NCBI GenBank assembly: GCA_038380795.1
Contig: CM076270.1
Location: 25,498,001-25,562,000, forward strand
Source: Pyrocephalus nanus
Taxonomy: Eukaryota; Chordata; Aves; Passeriformes; Tyrannidae
Length of the DNA: 64,000 nucleotides
Direction: 5' to 3'
The position numbers and the translations under genes are program-made. Positions 13,569-26,839 of this stretch are shown here, one piece after another. Under the pieces are notes generated by a model. The model saw nothing but the letters and a program-made list of their open reading frames with translations. It had not been told where the DNA came from and searched no databases. Positions within the stretch are counted from its first letter, which is position 1; the number at the start of each line of letters is the position of its first letter.

Positions 13569-13637
13569 TGGGATATTCTGGGAACACATGTTGGGAACAC
13601 ATGCTGGGATTCTGGGAACAGCAGGGAACACACATGT
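13569..13637. repeat. Small cluster of TGGGAACACATG tandem units
   Basis: Two adjacent 13-bp units, TGGGAACACATG plus T or C, occupy 13579-13591 and 13592-13604. Degenerate partial units (TGGGATTC, TGGGAACAGC, AGGGAACACACATG) follow, and a related TGGGATATTC lies just before. It looks like a young or eroding minisatellite-type expansion of a short motif. Confidence 0.75.
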
Positions 13638-13799
13638 AGACTGACAACCACTGTGGTTAGTTTATATGGTTCAGGGCAAATACTCAAAGCAAGAGTTGCG
13701 TAACTATATACAGATGCAGACTCTCTATGCACACAGTATGCACTGCTGGGCACCATTTTAGATATCATGCCTCTGCTTCTGAGATCAAATAGTTAATTT

Positions 13800-14333
13800 T
13801 GAAGCTTTGCAGCTCTTTTGAAGTATTTGAAAAGTACGTTAGAGCTTAAATATCTACATCTCTAGCATAGTTCTTGGAAGCAGAAGATTTGTGTCTTTTT
13901 CGTTCAGACTACATATATTTGTTTTACTGATAGTGGAATAGTTTTAATGTAAATGCTTTAAAATTCCCTTTGCTTTTTTCAGTTCTTTTTCCTCAAAGTC
14001 TTATTTTTCCATGTTTTTCTGTTTTCTGACTTACAATCTAATTTCAGTTCAGAGTCAAACATTTGTGTTCAAACCTAGAAATGCAGAGATTTATTTTTTT
14101 GTTTTCCACTGGCTCCATCATATGGTGATCCTTTTCTTCAGACTCATTTCCTTGCTGGAAGAGCTAAATTCCTTGGAAAGAAGTTTCTAATCAGAACACA
14201 GGTCCATCTGTAAAAGGGCTTCAGAAAAAGTGAAGCTTATCCATACAAAATGACAATGATATGCTTAATGTCAAATAGTAAATTGTAAATGAAGTTGCTG
14301 AAATGTTCATCATCACAGACACAGACACTCTCT
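13800..14333. other. AT-rich non-coding sequence
   Basis: No gene or named repeat seen. T-rich between about 13960 and 14040. Confidence 0.5.
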
Positions 14334-14355
14334 AAAAAAAAAAAAAAAAAAAAAA
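14334..14355. repeat. Poly(A) tract, 22 bases
   Basis: Uninterrupted A22 on the + strand. No SINE or processed gene copy is recognisable immediately upstream, so there is no evidence that it is a retrotransposition tail. Confidence 0.95.
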
Positions 14356-14359
14356 CCAA

Positions 14360-15859
14360 AACCTCATCCTGTTAGTTTGGCTGTGAGAATATTCTGCTTC
14401 ACAAAAAAAATGGAATGTGATCAATTTATACCTGTATAAAAGAAAATAAAGAAATATCAAACTCTTCTTTGTCTTGTTCACAACAAGTATAAAAGAAATG
14501 AAGCCTAAATAACAATGCAAAAACATCATCTGCATTTAGATTGATTAACTGAAGATTGGTAAGTAAGATGAAATGCATCCATGGTCAAGCAACTAGAAAG
14601 TTCTCCAAAGTTTACCTTCTCGGGCATATCACCTTTATTCAATGCCTTAACAAAATATTTCTAGGAACACTTCCATAGCTTGTTCAATAAGATTCAGATA
14701 ATATGCAATATATTGTATTATTCCTGTGTCAGCAGAGATTAATTTTTTTTGTTGTTTGTTTTTGGTTTCTTTTGGTAATAAAGAATAAATTAGATTAAGC
14801 CAGGTTGTTTGTTTAGAGGTTTTTTTCTTCAATCAAATTAAATACACCAAAATCTCCTTTTTAAAAGACTATTTAAAAGATGCTGAAATGTGATTCCCAG
14901 CTGCTTAGCTTTTGACTTCAATGCCACAAAGTTGCCTACTATTTATTTTTCTCAATATCACTGCAAATGACTGCAGAAGAACTTAATGTAGAACTTGCAT
15001 TTACTTATACATTTAAACCTTTGATGCAAAACAACCTTCTCTGCTATTTTATAATTCTGAGTTATGCAACCAGAAATTTATTTATACCTTAAGTAATGTC
15101 TCAAATTAATCCCACCCTTATGAGAATACATATAATCAAATATTTGGAAGTTTTACTTTTCAGAAACACATTATAATATACATTAATGGCAAACAGTCAA
15201 TCTATGAAATAGGTTCTCCCAGCATATACTACCTGAACCCTAAATCAACAAAGGATGAAAAAAGAAAGTTTCAGTAGAAATTTATGGTAAAATAATCTCA
15301 AAATTTGTGGCTCTGAAGAGACAATCATCCTAATTACGAAGGATAGATTCAAAACAATTTCTACATATCTGATTTGATGAAGACATTGGCAAAGCCCTTG
15401 GACCCTGGGGGATATTAGTCCGTGTGTATACGCAGCAAACAACAGTCTCACAGCAAAATAGTCCTCCTCATTACTGCTTATGAGAGACGTACATTCATTT
15501 TGTTACCTCTCAAAACAGGTACTGCAGAAACTCTAATTTATTTAATTAAAAATCTTTTCTGAAGACCATCGGATCCCACAAACTCGAATTTTGCATAAGA
15601 GTCTGAATTTTGTATTAGAATCTCCACGCAGAGTAAACCTCATCATGAACTCTGTCATTTACTGACACTTCCATTCGGACCATCACATCATCTATCCAGC
15701 TCTTAACCGCTGCACTTTCAACTTTTTTCTTTCTTGGCTTTCTACAACACAAGCACAAAAGCACTACATGAGGGAAAAAAAAAAGTACTTGTTTATTCTT
15801 CAATTCATCTGAACGAGACAACATCCACACAAGCCGCTACAAGGTGTAGTGACTTACTA
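14360..15859. other. AT-rich non-coding sequence
   Basis: No open frame above 71 codons and no recognised repeat. T-rich at about 14740-14770 and 14820-14830. Confidence 0.5.
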
Positions 15860-15873
15860 ACACCAGGTGGTGC
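15860..15873 (+). promoter_or_regulatory. CTCF-like motif
   Basis: The bases ACACCAGGTGGTGC match the core CTCF recognition pattern CCASYAGRKGGCRS at 12 of 14 positions; the first C and the C of GGC differ. If bound it would be a candidate insulator or loop anchor. One such match is expected by chance at modest frequency, so confidence is low. Confidence 0.2.
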
Positions 15874-15952
15874 TCTCTTCTCAGTAAACAGCTTTAAGTC
15901 TGGTTTACAAGTTGAAGACAATTTTCAAGAATTCTAACCATTTCTCAGAGGC

Positions 15953-15973
15953 TTTTTTTTTTTTTTTTTTTTT
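15953..15973. repeat. Poly(T) tract, 21 bases
   Basis: Uninterrupted T21 read directly. No element is recognised on either side. Confidence 0.95.
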
Positions 15974-15979
15974 GAGTAA

Positions 15980-18690
15980 AGATGTTTCAATGAATGAAAT
16001 GAAACTTCTCATTGTATTTATCAATTCATCAACTTTCCTGCTGACAAATGCTCGCTCTTACCCAGCTGGATGTCATCAGGACTAAGGCTTTCAGCTAGAA
16101 AGGAGATACACAAGCTCTTTTCTCAGAGACGGATGAAAAAAACCAAATACATCTATTTCTTAGCTTTGTATCAAGCGGTAACAGAGGATCCCTCAGAGTC
16201 AGTTTATGAACAAGGTTTCCTCAGCACACTCAGTCTCCACCAATGGGAATCTAAACACTGGATTAACTCAAACCCAGATACTATACTGAAGATCCAACTG
16301 TGGTTTGTTTCATTTTGGTGCTACTAAAATTGTGTCAGCATTGTAGTTTTTCCATTTCCCTCCTATGAAAACACTGGTAGGTACTCATTGTCAGAACTTC
16401 CAAATCAACTCCAAAGATATCAATTATGCTACTATCCATCAAAAACAGTTCATGTGCAGCACTTCCAGATATAAGATCAGAACAAAACAAAGTAATTCCA
16501 CTTACTAGTTAAAGAAGGTTTTCTTTCAGATGAAAATAAATATTCAGAGCTAGTTCAACAATGTGTTTCTCCCAAGTTTTGGATTTTCTAAGGTTATATA
16601 TTTGTACAGCAGCAACAAAATCACCACACCAGGGGCAGAGGTCAGTCACATATAGCACTCTGATAGATCTTTGATTTTCAGTGTGGTTCAGATAAGTGGA
16701 AATCTTGGCACTGCCTTGGAGCACTCGCAGTCCTTTAGCTCAATAGACACAAAATCATAGGTGAAAAATTAGTTCCTAGTCTCTTACAGGTCATTCTGAC
16801 TTTCTTGTAAATACTGGCCACCTATGGGAACCCTCTCAGAACTGCATGCTACAGATTACAGATGTGCACCTTGTTAACTGTGTGAAAATCAGTGCATTTA
16901 ATCCCTTGAGCAGACACCAGTGGTGGAAATTTCCTACTAAAAATTGGATCCTTGCCTTGAGCAGAAATATACGCTATGAAGCAGCTGATTTACTTTTCAG
17001 TTACCTCCATAAATTCCATGACAAACTGGAAACAGTGGAAATCCCAAAGCATAAAACAAGCAAGATAAACAGTTTCTCATCTCTTCTTTAGAAGTAAAGT
17101 GCACCACAAGAACAGTAAGCATATGGGAAATTAGTTAACTTATAAAGACCTATGCTACATAAACATCTCTTTAATCAGATTGCTGTGGTGCCACGGGATT
17201 GTGCCATGCTTTATTTCCTCAAAGGACACGCTGTTCGGTTACTATAGCATTTCTATACCTGGATAAATTAGAAACGGAAATGTGGATACAATTAAGTTTG
17301 AAATTAAACATTCTGTGTAGGAGGGAAGATAATCAATGCTTTAGAATGATCTGACTGCTCCAACCTGTGAAGTATCAAGCTATTCTGTCAATTAATTGGA
17401 ACAGTACTGTGTGTTCTTGGAGCCAGCTAACTGTGGCACTCTGTATAGACTATCTGTGGACCTACCGCTTCTCTGACCTAGTATTTGACCTACATTATGT
17501 GATGAAGATAATAACAATACTTAATGTCCTTACACAGTTCTTGATGTCAAGCATAGTACCTGCACTTATAAATTACTTGGGTGTATTCCACCCCTACTTC
17601 TGGCTGTCCTCAACTCTCACGTCCCACTATGTTGTTCATCAGCACATCCTGAACAAGGAAACCGAAGTGTCACTGAATTCAGGCAAAGTTCTCCTCTGTG
17701 AGACATAGCAGAATTTATTATCAATTTTGATTTCGATGAAAAAGGGTCTTCACAAACAGGATGTTCTCTCAAAACAGGAAAAAGACAAGTCCTCTTGCCC
17801 AATCCTGCTTCATGTTGAAAAAGAATTAATATGCAAAAAGTGGTGAAGGTTCAAGACCACAGAGAGTAGGTTGGTAGTGATGTAATTCTGTGTGGACTCA
17901 TATCAATTCATTTCTCAAAAGAAAGACAACAGTGTGAACTTTATGCTTTGTCTTAGCAGGAAGATGTGCAATGTTTTGGGGGCTGCAGCACTCAGAATTC
18001 AGTACAACTCAGGAGGTCCCTCAACAATACACACCGATCTCATGATCCCTTTCTCATGATCCCCTAAGTCAGCCAGGAAGGCATTGAACTTCTGACTCTA
18101 TGGAAGGTCTGAAAATTCATTATCTAAATGCTTGCTTCCCTTTACCTTCTGGCCAGCAATAACAGTAGGGAACTAGGAGAATGTTCTCCCTGTCTTCAAG
18201 TACAGTGGAAAAGAACAGATATGTAGGGTTGAGAGAGCACACTAAGACATAGACTAGGTGCAGACTACATAGTCTTCAGATTTGTGGCAGCATGACAAAG
18301 CCTTTCCTTCTGATAATAGTGGTAAGAGATACTCAGACCAAAACAAACAAGGAAACTAGGGCTTCTCCAAATGAACTGTTCAAGTAACAGGTCATTGGGA
18401 AATTCAGAACCATCAGAGCAAAGACCATTTCTTCCTGTGCATAGAGGGAGATCAGCTCTGTTCTCTGTTCTGAGAACCCATACATGCATTATAATTGAAA
18501 TACCAGAGTATGAGAGCGCAAAAAAAGGGAAAATAAAGAACAAAACCAAAATTTACATAAGCTCTCCATAGAGAGGTTTCATGTACAATTATAGCTCAAA
18601 GTTTAAATCTGATTTTGACATTTGAGAGCATCCACTGTGAGTAAAACAAACCAATAATAAAAGACAATGGAAAATTATCCAAACTGCATA
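15980..18690. other. Non-coding sequence, no gene seen
   Basis: The longest frame is 113 codons (17367-17708, +) with no recognisable protein family. A perfect 13-bp near-tandem pair, TCTCATGATCCC plus T or C, lies at 18038-18050 and 18052-18064. Otherwise unique AT-rich sequence. Confidence 0.5.
18038..18064. repeat. 13-bp tandem duplication, TCTCATGATCC type
   Basis: Two copies, 12 of 13 bases identical, separated by one base. Typical of replication-slippage duplications. Confidence 0.85.
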
Positions 18691-18696
18691 ATTAGA

Positions 18697-18755
18697 ACAC
18701 CATGATCTTCTTATTGCCAAGCCCTTGGCTTTAACTACTGGACCACACATCTGAC
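18697..18755 (-). mobile_element. Possible MIR SINE fragment (5' end, antisense)
   Basis: The string GCCCTTGGCTTTAACTACTGGACCACAC resembles the antisense of the tRNA-derived head of MIR SINEs, where the A-box region reads TGCTCTAACCACTAGACCA. Only about 55 bp are recognisable, so chance similarity is possible. Confidence 0.35.
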
Positions 18756-18808
18756 ACTCTAATTAATGGATAAATTCAATGTTATAAAAATTTCCAAATC
18801 TTCTTTTC

Positions 18809-18827
18809 TTTTTTTTTTTTTTTTTTT
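18809..18827. repeat. Poly(T) tract, 19 bases
   Basis: Uninterrupted T19, preceded by an interrupted T-rich stretch. Confidence 0.95.
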
Positions 18828-18839
18828 AAACCTGAGATG

Positions 18840-21800
18840 GAGATTTCCAGTGTCAAGCAATTATAAGTGTCTTAATCCACTCAGATACCTTCTACAAAGC
18901 TTAGCGTGTGGCAAGTACATTTCCCAGTCTTCTTGTTTGGCTTATGGCTCTTATTTTCATTTATTTCTTACTTTGTAATATTAAGTTTTTCACATTTTGT
19001 AATCTTAGTCACAAGTCAGCTTTACTGCGGATGGGAAAGGACTTTGTGGTCTCCTAGAAAGCAACAGTGTAAGTAAAGCAGAGATTCTATTACAAGCCTA
19101 AAACACCCATTTTTCAGTGGGGGGTTTTATTCATCAAGTATGTAAACCATCCTGGGAACCTGTAGCATGTTCCCCAAAAGGTGTTTAACAGTTAATTCTA
19201 AACATAAGAATAACAGGAATAATAATGATGGACAAAGAGGATTTAAGTGTCACCATGGAAATATTTACAAAAATACCACAGAAGGAGGAAAAAGGCTTCT
19301 GTGCATGTTTGTTATGAAATTTTAAACTGATATTCTCATCTACAAGTGTTTTTAGAACACAGAATAGGAACAAAGTAGCACAAGCTCCCCAAAGTGTAAA
19401 GTCTATTATCAGAGCTGTGGAACTGTGAGAGTCTGTAAGTCATAGAACAGTTTTTCCTTTTTAATCCTGGCTTCCATTTGCAACCCCTGGCTTTGTTACA
19501 AAAATTTCCAGTATATCAGAAGACTCCCACATGTGGCCATAAATCCCTACAGAATAATTTTCTCTTAATGTCTGAGGGTGATTAGGCAACCTGCATTTCT
19601 TTAAACAGAAAAACCCTACCCTAATATAGCCTTATGTTTACCTACTCAAAACAAGCATAGGTTTTAAGGCTAACTAAAAGTCTTTCTTAAACAAAACTTG
19701 TCATGCCCCAAAAATGCAAGGGCATAGTATTTCCTTGCATGCAATGAGTTCCAGGAGAAACCTGATGGATATTACCAAAAAATGAAACGTGACTATGGGT
19801 CTTCTAACAGAACTGAAACATATCTATGTGATGACAAGACCAGTGCTGTTTGCAGTAGGCCCACATACTTCACCCACAACACTTCTCCTATAAAGATCCA
19901 AAACCATTTACACCTAATTTTCCCAGGGGCTCACTATAACACTTGAGGAAAGTCACTTTTCCAAATGGAAAAATGCAAATTTCCCAAATAAAAAAAATGT
20001 CCAAGGAGTTAATAATCCTAACTTCCTGTGATGCCTTTGACATTCCTGCTGACTGTGCTTCTGCTTTCCTGCCTCTGAAATAATACCATAGTCAACACAG
20101 ACATACTGGCTGAAGGTGGTTATAGCTCTTCTAGAAAATCCATGCTTACCTTTTCCCAAGGTCACCAATGAATTACAGCAGATGTTCTAGGAATAACTCC
20201 TACTTCAGAGACCAAAATTCTGCAAACAACAGGACAACAATGAGGAAAAAAAGCAGGAATCTTTAACCCAGAGATCTTTTAACCTGAAGTTCTATTTGAA
20301 GTTAAGCAGTTGCCTTCCTGAATATGGCACAATTGGTTCTGTAATCATTTTGATATCTAACCTCTCCATTACTGTCATGATATATAAACCACATCACTAA
20401 TGCATTTTGAAGACGTGGGACTTGGAGAGGCTCTACTATTTGCTATCATCTTGGGTTTGGACAAAAATGGGAAATCTCTTCTATAACATGATTCTCAATC
20501 AGAAGAGAGCAGACACAAACAGATCCACTCACACAGGGCTGAGAAACAAAGGAACATTTCCGATCTAAAGAACAGCAGGTACCATTTTCCTGATGACCTT
20601 TTCCTTGCAGCAAGGCAATGGCCCTGGTGAAATAAATGACCGATTTGGTCTTTTTTGTTAAACTGATTTTTGCCATTTGGGGGCTCCAGACCTGTCCCTT
20701 TCTCCCTGGGTAGGTCTGTCCCTGCTGTGAGTAGCTCTCTTGCTCAACAGCAGGAGGTAAGGCTGGGAGCAGCTGCCTGAAGAGAGAATATAACAACCTA
20801 TTACTGCTTCATACAGGAACAGCAGCCACCTCCGATTGTGTGAACAAAGAGAAGGAGCACTTGTTTCACCCTTAGCAATCTCCCCTATTTCATCCCTACC
20901 TATAAAAGGTATTCACACAGCTCCTACTGGGTTGTGCAATCTCCGGTGTCCTTACAACACTTCTGCATTACAGGAAAGCATATTGTATCTTTGTGCACAT
21001 CAAAAACTGTGGCATAGAAAAATAAAGTTGCTCAAGATAACAAAAACATTGTAGTCCAGAAGACACACTCTATATCTGGAGAAAACCCCTTAAAAAAAAT
21101 GCTTTCTCTTTATGCAAACTCCTTTGAAAATTGCCAGTAGCAGCAAAGTTAATCGACCCATAAAATAACCCATTTGCTTCACCTATCTTTCTCTAAACAC
21201 TGTAGTTAGCAAAATATCATTTATGCCTTAATCTTAAAATATTTGTAAAGCCAAAATGAGGAATCAGTGAACCGTTTTGCAATAGATCAGACAGGTAGCA
21301 AGGGTAAACTTTATGACTGAGCTTACTATATGAAAATCCCTGGACAAAACTCTTCTATAACAGCAACCTGCTCCAAGGTGGGAAAATACCAGCCTAGAGC
21401 ACTTTCTGCAGACAAATCTGTGAATGCACCAGTATCTCAGTGTGAAGGGCGAATACAGAGGATGGAATGAGCAGTTACAAGGGTTTCTTACAAATTAAAA
21501 CCTATCTGAAACAAAATCCGGGGTGAGAAACAGCTTCCAGAAAGTAAAGGGGTTTCAAGTGTAATTCCCTTTTCCTTCCTCTTCTCCCTCCAGATTATCC
21601 TGTTAATTCACCATGGTAATTTGGTGTAGCATGTATAGTCACTAGTTGCTTAAAGGAATTGTCAGGCATGACCTCCAGCATCTCTAAATAATCAGTGTGG
21701 ATATCATGTTATTTTGGTGTGACTGTGAAATGAAAAATGGGTTTAAGTGGCCTTCAAATTATCCTCTACTTATAATGTAGGGGTAGGAAATACTGAGTTT

Positions 21801-22200
21801 ATTTGATCTGCACAATTAACTTCAGCTCTCCTAAAGCAGATGGTTCATTTTACCTTGATGTTACCCTCATTCCATTTGATCCTAGCACCCCTGACTTTCA
21901 GCATCAGAACATATGCCCAACAGATAAAAAATTTCATGAAATGGATTTAAAAATTTATACTATATGTAAAGATCAGAAAAGTTTAATTTTGCATGACTAT
22001 TTTAGTTAAGATGACTCTTTGGGGTCACTGTCTTACAGCAGGTATTGGGTTTTGCCTTGGCAGTGTATGCAGGATAAAAGTCAAGACACACATTTGTGCC
22101 AAATAAACAAAAGTGAAATTTTTTTTTGCTTTTTTTTATCAGCTTCCTGGTAATACTCTTTCAGAGAATATTATGTAAAATGCAGAATCTATTATTTAAA
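18840..22200. other. Non-coding sequence, no gene seen
   Basis: The longest frame is 116 codons on the minus strand (20446-20796), without similarity to anything I know. No named repeat. Confidence 0.5.
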
Positions 22201-22214
22201 GTCAAATTTAGTAC

Positions 22215-22400
22215 AAAAAAAGCTAAATCACACTTGTTCAACTACTGTATATACTGAAATTACACACCCTAATTTCATGCTTTTGGTCATGCAGTTAGCA
22301 TAAGTAGTTGTAATTACACATTTAAGTCATGTAATCATGTAATAAGATGCACAATTAATTATATAATTAAGGTATGCAAATACACAGGACTATCCTGTGA
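22215..22400. promoter_or_regulatory. Candidate AT-rich regulatory block with octamer and homeodomain sites
   Basis: A perfect POU octamer, ATGCAAAT, lies at 22374-22381, immediately after ACAATTAATTATATAATTAAG and close to several GTAAT/TAATCATG sites. POU and homeodomain proteins bind such motifs. An octamer alone is expected a few times per 64 kb in AT-rich DNA, so the support is the clustering. Confidence 0.2.
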
Positions 22401-22545
22401 CACTGATTTTAAGTAGACTACCCCGCTAATTCTGAGCGGAGTTCCACTTAAAAACTCATTACACAATGCAGCTTGCAAAGAACTATATTGACAGAAAAAA
22501 CACAGACCCATTGTCACGTTTCTCTGGATATCTGCATGAAATGTA

Positions 22546-22640
22546 AAATAAAAATAAATATATATATAACTATCAGATTCAAATACTATGTATAAGATTG
22601 GTTCTGTGTTCCAACAACAACAAAAACCAAACCATACACA
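22546..22640. repeat. AT and CAA low-complexity patch
   Basis: AAAATAAAAATAAATATATATATAAC is followed after about 35 bp by (CAA)n and ACACACAC units. Simple sequence, no gene. Confidence 0.7.
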
Positions 22641-23731
22641 CACAAATACAATGAATTCTCAAAACAGACTAGAATATTTGCAAGCTTGATTTGCAGGCCA
22701 CAATTGGTAGAACAAAAACAACCTCCAAAAATACTGTACTACTTCCTAGTGACCAGTGATGTACCCAGAAAAATATGTTAAATAAGCAATATTTCTTTAC
22801 ATGTTTCAATAAAAGAAATTACATTTTTCCTAGTTTCTTTCACAGAACCAGGAAAGAGAGAAGCTTTTAAAAATTAGATAAAATTAAGAAATACAGCAAA
22901 CTCATGTCCACTACGGGTTTTTTCATGCTTAACCACTGAAAACACTTAACCAAAAATAGAATTCTAGAATTAGGCAGAGAAGAAAAAAATATTCTTAAAT
23001 TATTTTCATTTAAGTTCTTCAGCAGCTTTTTCCTCCAAGAGAAGAAAAAAAGGGCAATACTCTGAATGTCCTATGGCTTAAAGATATAAATCAGTTAATT
23101 GACATGCAACAGTACATATGACAGCAAAATCAAATATTCAGTGATCAGACTTCTCAGATATCAGAACAGCTTTAAAGGTCCTATTTAGAATATGCACAGA
23201 ATCTGGGGTGAAAGTTTTTTTTCCAGTAACATTACTATCTATTATTATTCATTTGGAAGATATAAAGACACATTCATAGTTCAGGATCTTAGAAGTGACA
23301 GTGAAAAAGGCTTCATTGTCTATTTTGAGTTTAAACAAATAACTGTAAGTGCATGCTAACATTCACAAAAGAAATTCTAGCAGGAATTCTACCAGGAGAA
23401 CACACTCAGGCCATGCTATTTACTTTGCTAGCTACTGAAGGTCAGGAACAAATATACCCAAACTATCTCCACAGGATTGGGAATGACCCAAACACCTCTA
23501 GTACATAGTTCTGAACCAGAGCCTATTTCAACATCAATTAGCACAACACGACTCTGATCTTTGGTGGCATTTCTACCACAGGCTTTCCCACTCCAGAATT
23601 AACAAATAGCATTTATAACCTGGTGAGCAACACCTCTGCAGGCTATCTCAGCTATTTTCAAAGAGTTCTCTTCTATTGTTGCTGAGAAATAACATAGTTG
23701 GGCTTGAAGAGGAATTCATCTCTTTTTGAAG

Positions 23732-23761
23732 GGCTACCAATAGCATGGCTACCAATAGCAT
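23732..23761. repeat. Perfect 15-bp tandem duplication
   Basis: The unit GGCTACCAATAGCAT occurs twice head to tail with no mismatch (23732-23746, 23747-23761). Perfect identity points to a recent slippage event. Confidence 0.95.
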
Positions 23762-24400
23762 TTCTCTACTGGCAGTATTTCAAAGAGAAACTACTGCTTC
23801 TCTCCAAGGCCCTGCAGCTCTTCGGAGAAGGGAAGGCTACTCTGAAGTAGAGTAATGCAGAAACATGAGATGCTCTGAAAAATCAAACTGAAGTGAAAGG
23901 TCTTGAGGGATCTCACAAAAAGAGGATGTTATACTCCTATTCCACCTTATCCTCACACAGCTAAACCACCATATAGTTGTTTGCTTTAATTTCAGAGGAT
24001 TTTGCCCTGTGATGCTGGAGTTTCGAGCTGCTGCTGCAAGACATTCCCCCACAAATCATGCAAAGAAGCTGACAGTGGATGTATTTATTCATCTTCATTT
24101 GCTGCTAACACCTTGTGCTTCAAACAATTTAGCTTATCATTATTACCATTGATGCAATGGTGAAAAATAGCATCATAGATCTGAGGACTACATTTCATGT
24201 TAGCAGATCCATGAACATTCCTAGCCCATATCTTTTCATTTTTTTCCCCCTGTAATTTCCTTGACTTCTAGCATCAGCTTAGAAGAGTATTTATAACTGG
24301 ACAGGTGTTGGCAAGTCCCTACAACTTTAGCTTTCCTCTCAAGATTTGCTGCACTGACTAACATCAATTTCTTTTTGTTATGTGGGTTCAGAGAATAACT

Positions 24401-24470
24401 TTAAACAACAACAACAAAAATTAATATCAAAAAACCACAAACAAACAAACCAAGAAAACAAAAAGCCCAC
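24401..24470. repeat. A-rich (CAA)n/(CAAA)n low complexity
   Basis: About 70 bp almost free of G and T apart from a short TTAATATC interruption, built of CAA and CAAA units. Confidence 0.8.
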
Positions 24471-25026
24471 AACACCCAGAAAACAGCTTTTTTTTTTCAA
24501 GTGCCTTTTTTGGCAGATGATGAGTAAGTCTTTTCCAGCTGCCTCAAAGAAGGTCTCCGATATTTTTTCTGATATAAATGGAAGAAACCTGAAGCCTGTT
24601 CTCTTATGAGTGTGTTCCCTCCTTACCCACAGTCATGGTTCTGTCTCTGCATATTAAACATTTATGCTAGCAGGTTACAATTTTGAGCTTGTTACATAGA
24701 AGACAAGAGGTCCCAAGCAGGGTTGTTCTTCACTTATGACCCTACAGGTCAAAGAGTATCCCAGAGGAAAATGTTCACATTCTATCATCCTGTTCAATGC
24801 TGCTGTCATGGCAATTGAACACTGCAAACGGGAAAATCCGAAGAGTCGTTAAATGTTATAATTTAGACATACAAGGATTTTGCTGCTGTGGGAAAATCCA
24901 GAACTAGACTAAACTAGCATACAGCAAATATCCTCAAACATAGATGTCAACATGTTGCAAGTCATCAACTGCAAATTTTCATATGATTTTTCACAAAAAA
25001 AGGAGTTTGAAACATTATGCCTCCAG

Positions 25027-25045
25027 AAAAAAAAAAAAAAAAAAA
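25027..25045. repeat. Poly(A) tract, 19 bases
   Basis: Uninterrupted A19. No recognisable processed copy upstream. Confidence 0.95.
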
Positions 25046-25059
25046 GATGCCAGTTTGGA

Positions 25060-25900
25060 GTCTGTTTTGGTGAAAGTGAACAGCCCTAATGTAAAAATCA
25101 GTGATGCTGTAGATGACTTGCACTATATCATAACACTTATTACTGACACAAGTAGTGCTAAGAAGGAAAACATTTTAGGTAGAAAAAGATCATTATTTAT
25201 TATAAATCCATAGTATGGACATATCTCCATATGCTAAGATATCCATATTTGCATACTAACCTCTTCACTATCTTCTGTGGATCAAATCTGAGCCCACTGC
25301 TGTAGTATACACCATGTCTTCCAGACAAGTATAGTTTGGTCTATCTGTACAATTTAATGTCATTAGCAACACTGCAGCCCAAGTCACTTCTCCCTGTATC
25401 CCTCGCCCTTCCTGCTTCACAGACTGACTGGGATGAAAGACTGTGTGCAACATAACTCGTGATACACAGGTCACCAATATCCTCAGGAGCCTGCCTGTGA
25501 AGAAGGATTGACCGCTACAGACAGACTGCATTTCTCCCCACCAAGATCCAGCACATCCATAATACCACGACTATTTGATATTCCATAATGCCAAGAGCTG
25601 CTGACAAACCTAGAGTAAAAGTCTTACCAATGGTGGTGTCACAAGGACATTGACCAGCAGTGGCCTTAACCTGATGTTGATGGATACACTGCACAGCATG
25701 GTCTGTGTGCTTCTCAGTCACTGGAAGATGGCGTCTGCTACCTTAAAACAGTTCATCATGATTTGGTAAGAGGAAGGCAGACTTGTACCTGCTTTCAAAT
25801 CTGGCATCAAGATGTATTCAATTAAGATATCTTGTCTCATCTCAAGTGTAAGAGGAGAAATGAAGTAGTACAATAGCATTTAACAGCTGATAATAGTGTT
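25060..25900. other. Non-coding sequence, no gene seen
   Basis: Open frames up to 89 codons, none recognised. A chance-level octamer ATTTGCAT lies at 25247-25254. Confidence 0.5.
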
Positions 25901-25904
25901 TCTG

Positions 25905-25985
25905 CCTGATTTGCTCTAATTACACAGATTGTACAGGCTCAGTGTTATAGGCAACCATTAATTACCTGCTCTATAACCCAAGTGC
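25905..25985. promoter_or_regulatory. Candidate conserved non-coding element
   Basis: An 80-bp stretch with balanced composition and homeodomain cores (CTCTAATTACAC, CCATTAATTACC). It resembles vertebrate conserved non-coding elements in texture. Conservation cannot be tested here. Confidence 0.2.
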
Positions 25986-26604
25986 ATATTTTTTCAGAGT
26001 TTGAAAGCTAAGGCCCAAATTCTTATCAAGAAAGAATTGCACATAGAAGTTTAAGTAATCTAGTAACTCTCTTTCCATACCCAAAAACTTTACTTTTCAT
26101 TTAGTGTAGACATTTACTTTCACTGCCAACATACTTCAGGGTAACTAAATTATTCCTGAGAGAAACACCAAGTGAAATTCCAAATTCATATGAGAGCATT
26201 TGCCAAGCATATATTTTCAACTATATAGTAAGTTGTTTCATGGCATGACCAATACTTTTCACATTGATTAGTAGATGGTTTTGCCTATATTAAACCATTT
26301 AAAGGCAGAGAGCATCATGGTAAGAATTTGATTTTGTAGTCTGTGTGAAAATCATATGTAATATAGTTAACATTATTCATCCTTTTTCTCAATTTCCCTC
26401 CACATCTCTAAATTTTGAAAAGGAATTGAAGTTAATGTAAATGCTGAACTGTTTCTTATTACCTATTTGTGACTATTTCATCTCTGGAGCACATAACTAC
26501 TTTTCTCTGAAAGTGATTTTGGCAGAAGTAGTAGGCTTGTGGCTCAGGCTCTGATGAATAAAAAGCTAAAGCTACTTAAAACAAGACTATGCAAAGTCCT
26601 TTAA

Positions 26605-26835
26605 AGGGAAGGAACATTTTGGACATCTTTTACTCAACAGAGGTAATTGTGCTAGAGGGCCATGAATAATTATTGTTAGATAGCAGGAATAATGCCACAT
26701 AAAAAGCCTTCTTACAAAAATGTACACATTCTTTTACTAAGAGCAAAGAGCCAACTGTAAAAGCAAATAAATAACATCCTTGTTAATGGAGAATTTGGCT
26801 TTAAAATAATTTCATTATTTAGATTAAGGTCTTCT
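26605..26835. promoter_or_regulatory. Candidate conserved non-coding element
   Basis: Contains GAGGTAATTGTG, CCATGAATAATTATTG and TTGTTAATGG cores plus AAATAATTTCATTATTTAG, all TAAT-type sites in about 230 bp without simple repeats. Enhancer-like texture only. Confidence 0.2.
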
Positions 26836-26839
26836 CTTT

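Larger units (their letters stand above)
22680..25026. other. AT-rich non-coding sequence
   Basis: Contains a perfect 15-bp tandem duplication at 23732-23761 and an A/CAA/CAAA-rich low-complexity tract at 24401-24470. No gene recognised. Confidence 0.5.

Noticed and set aside
25285..25330. Possible antisense MIR end
   Set aside because: Only a loose resemblance over about 35 bp.
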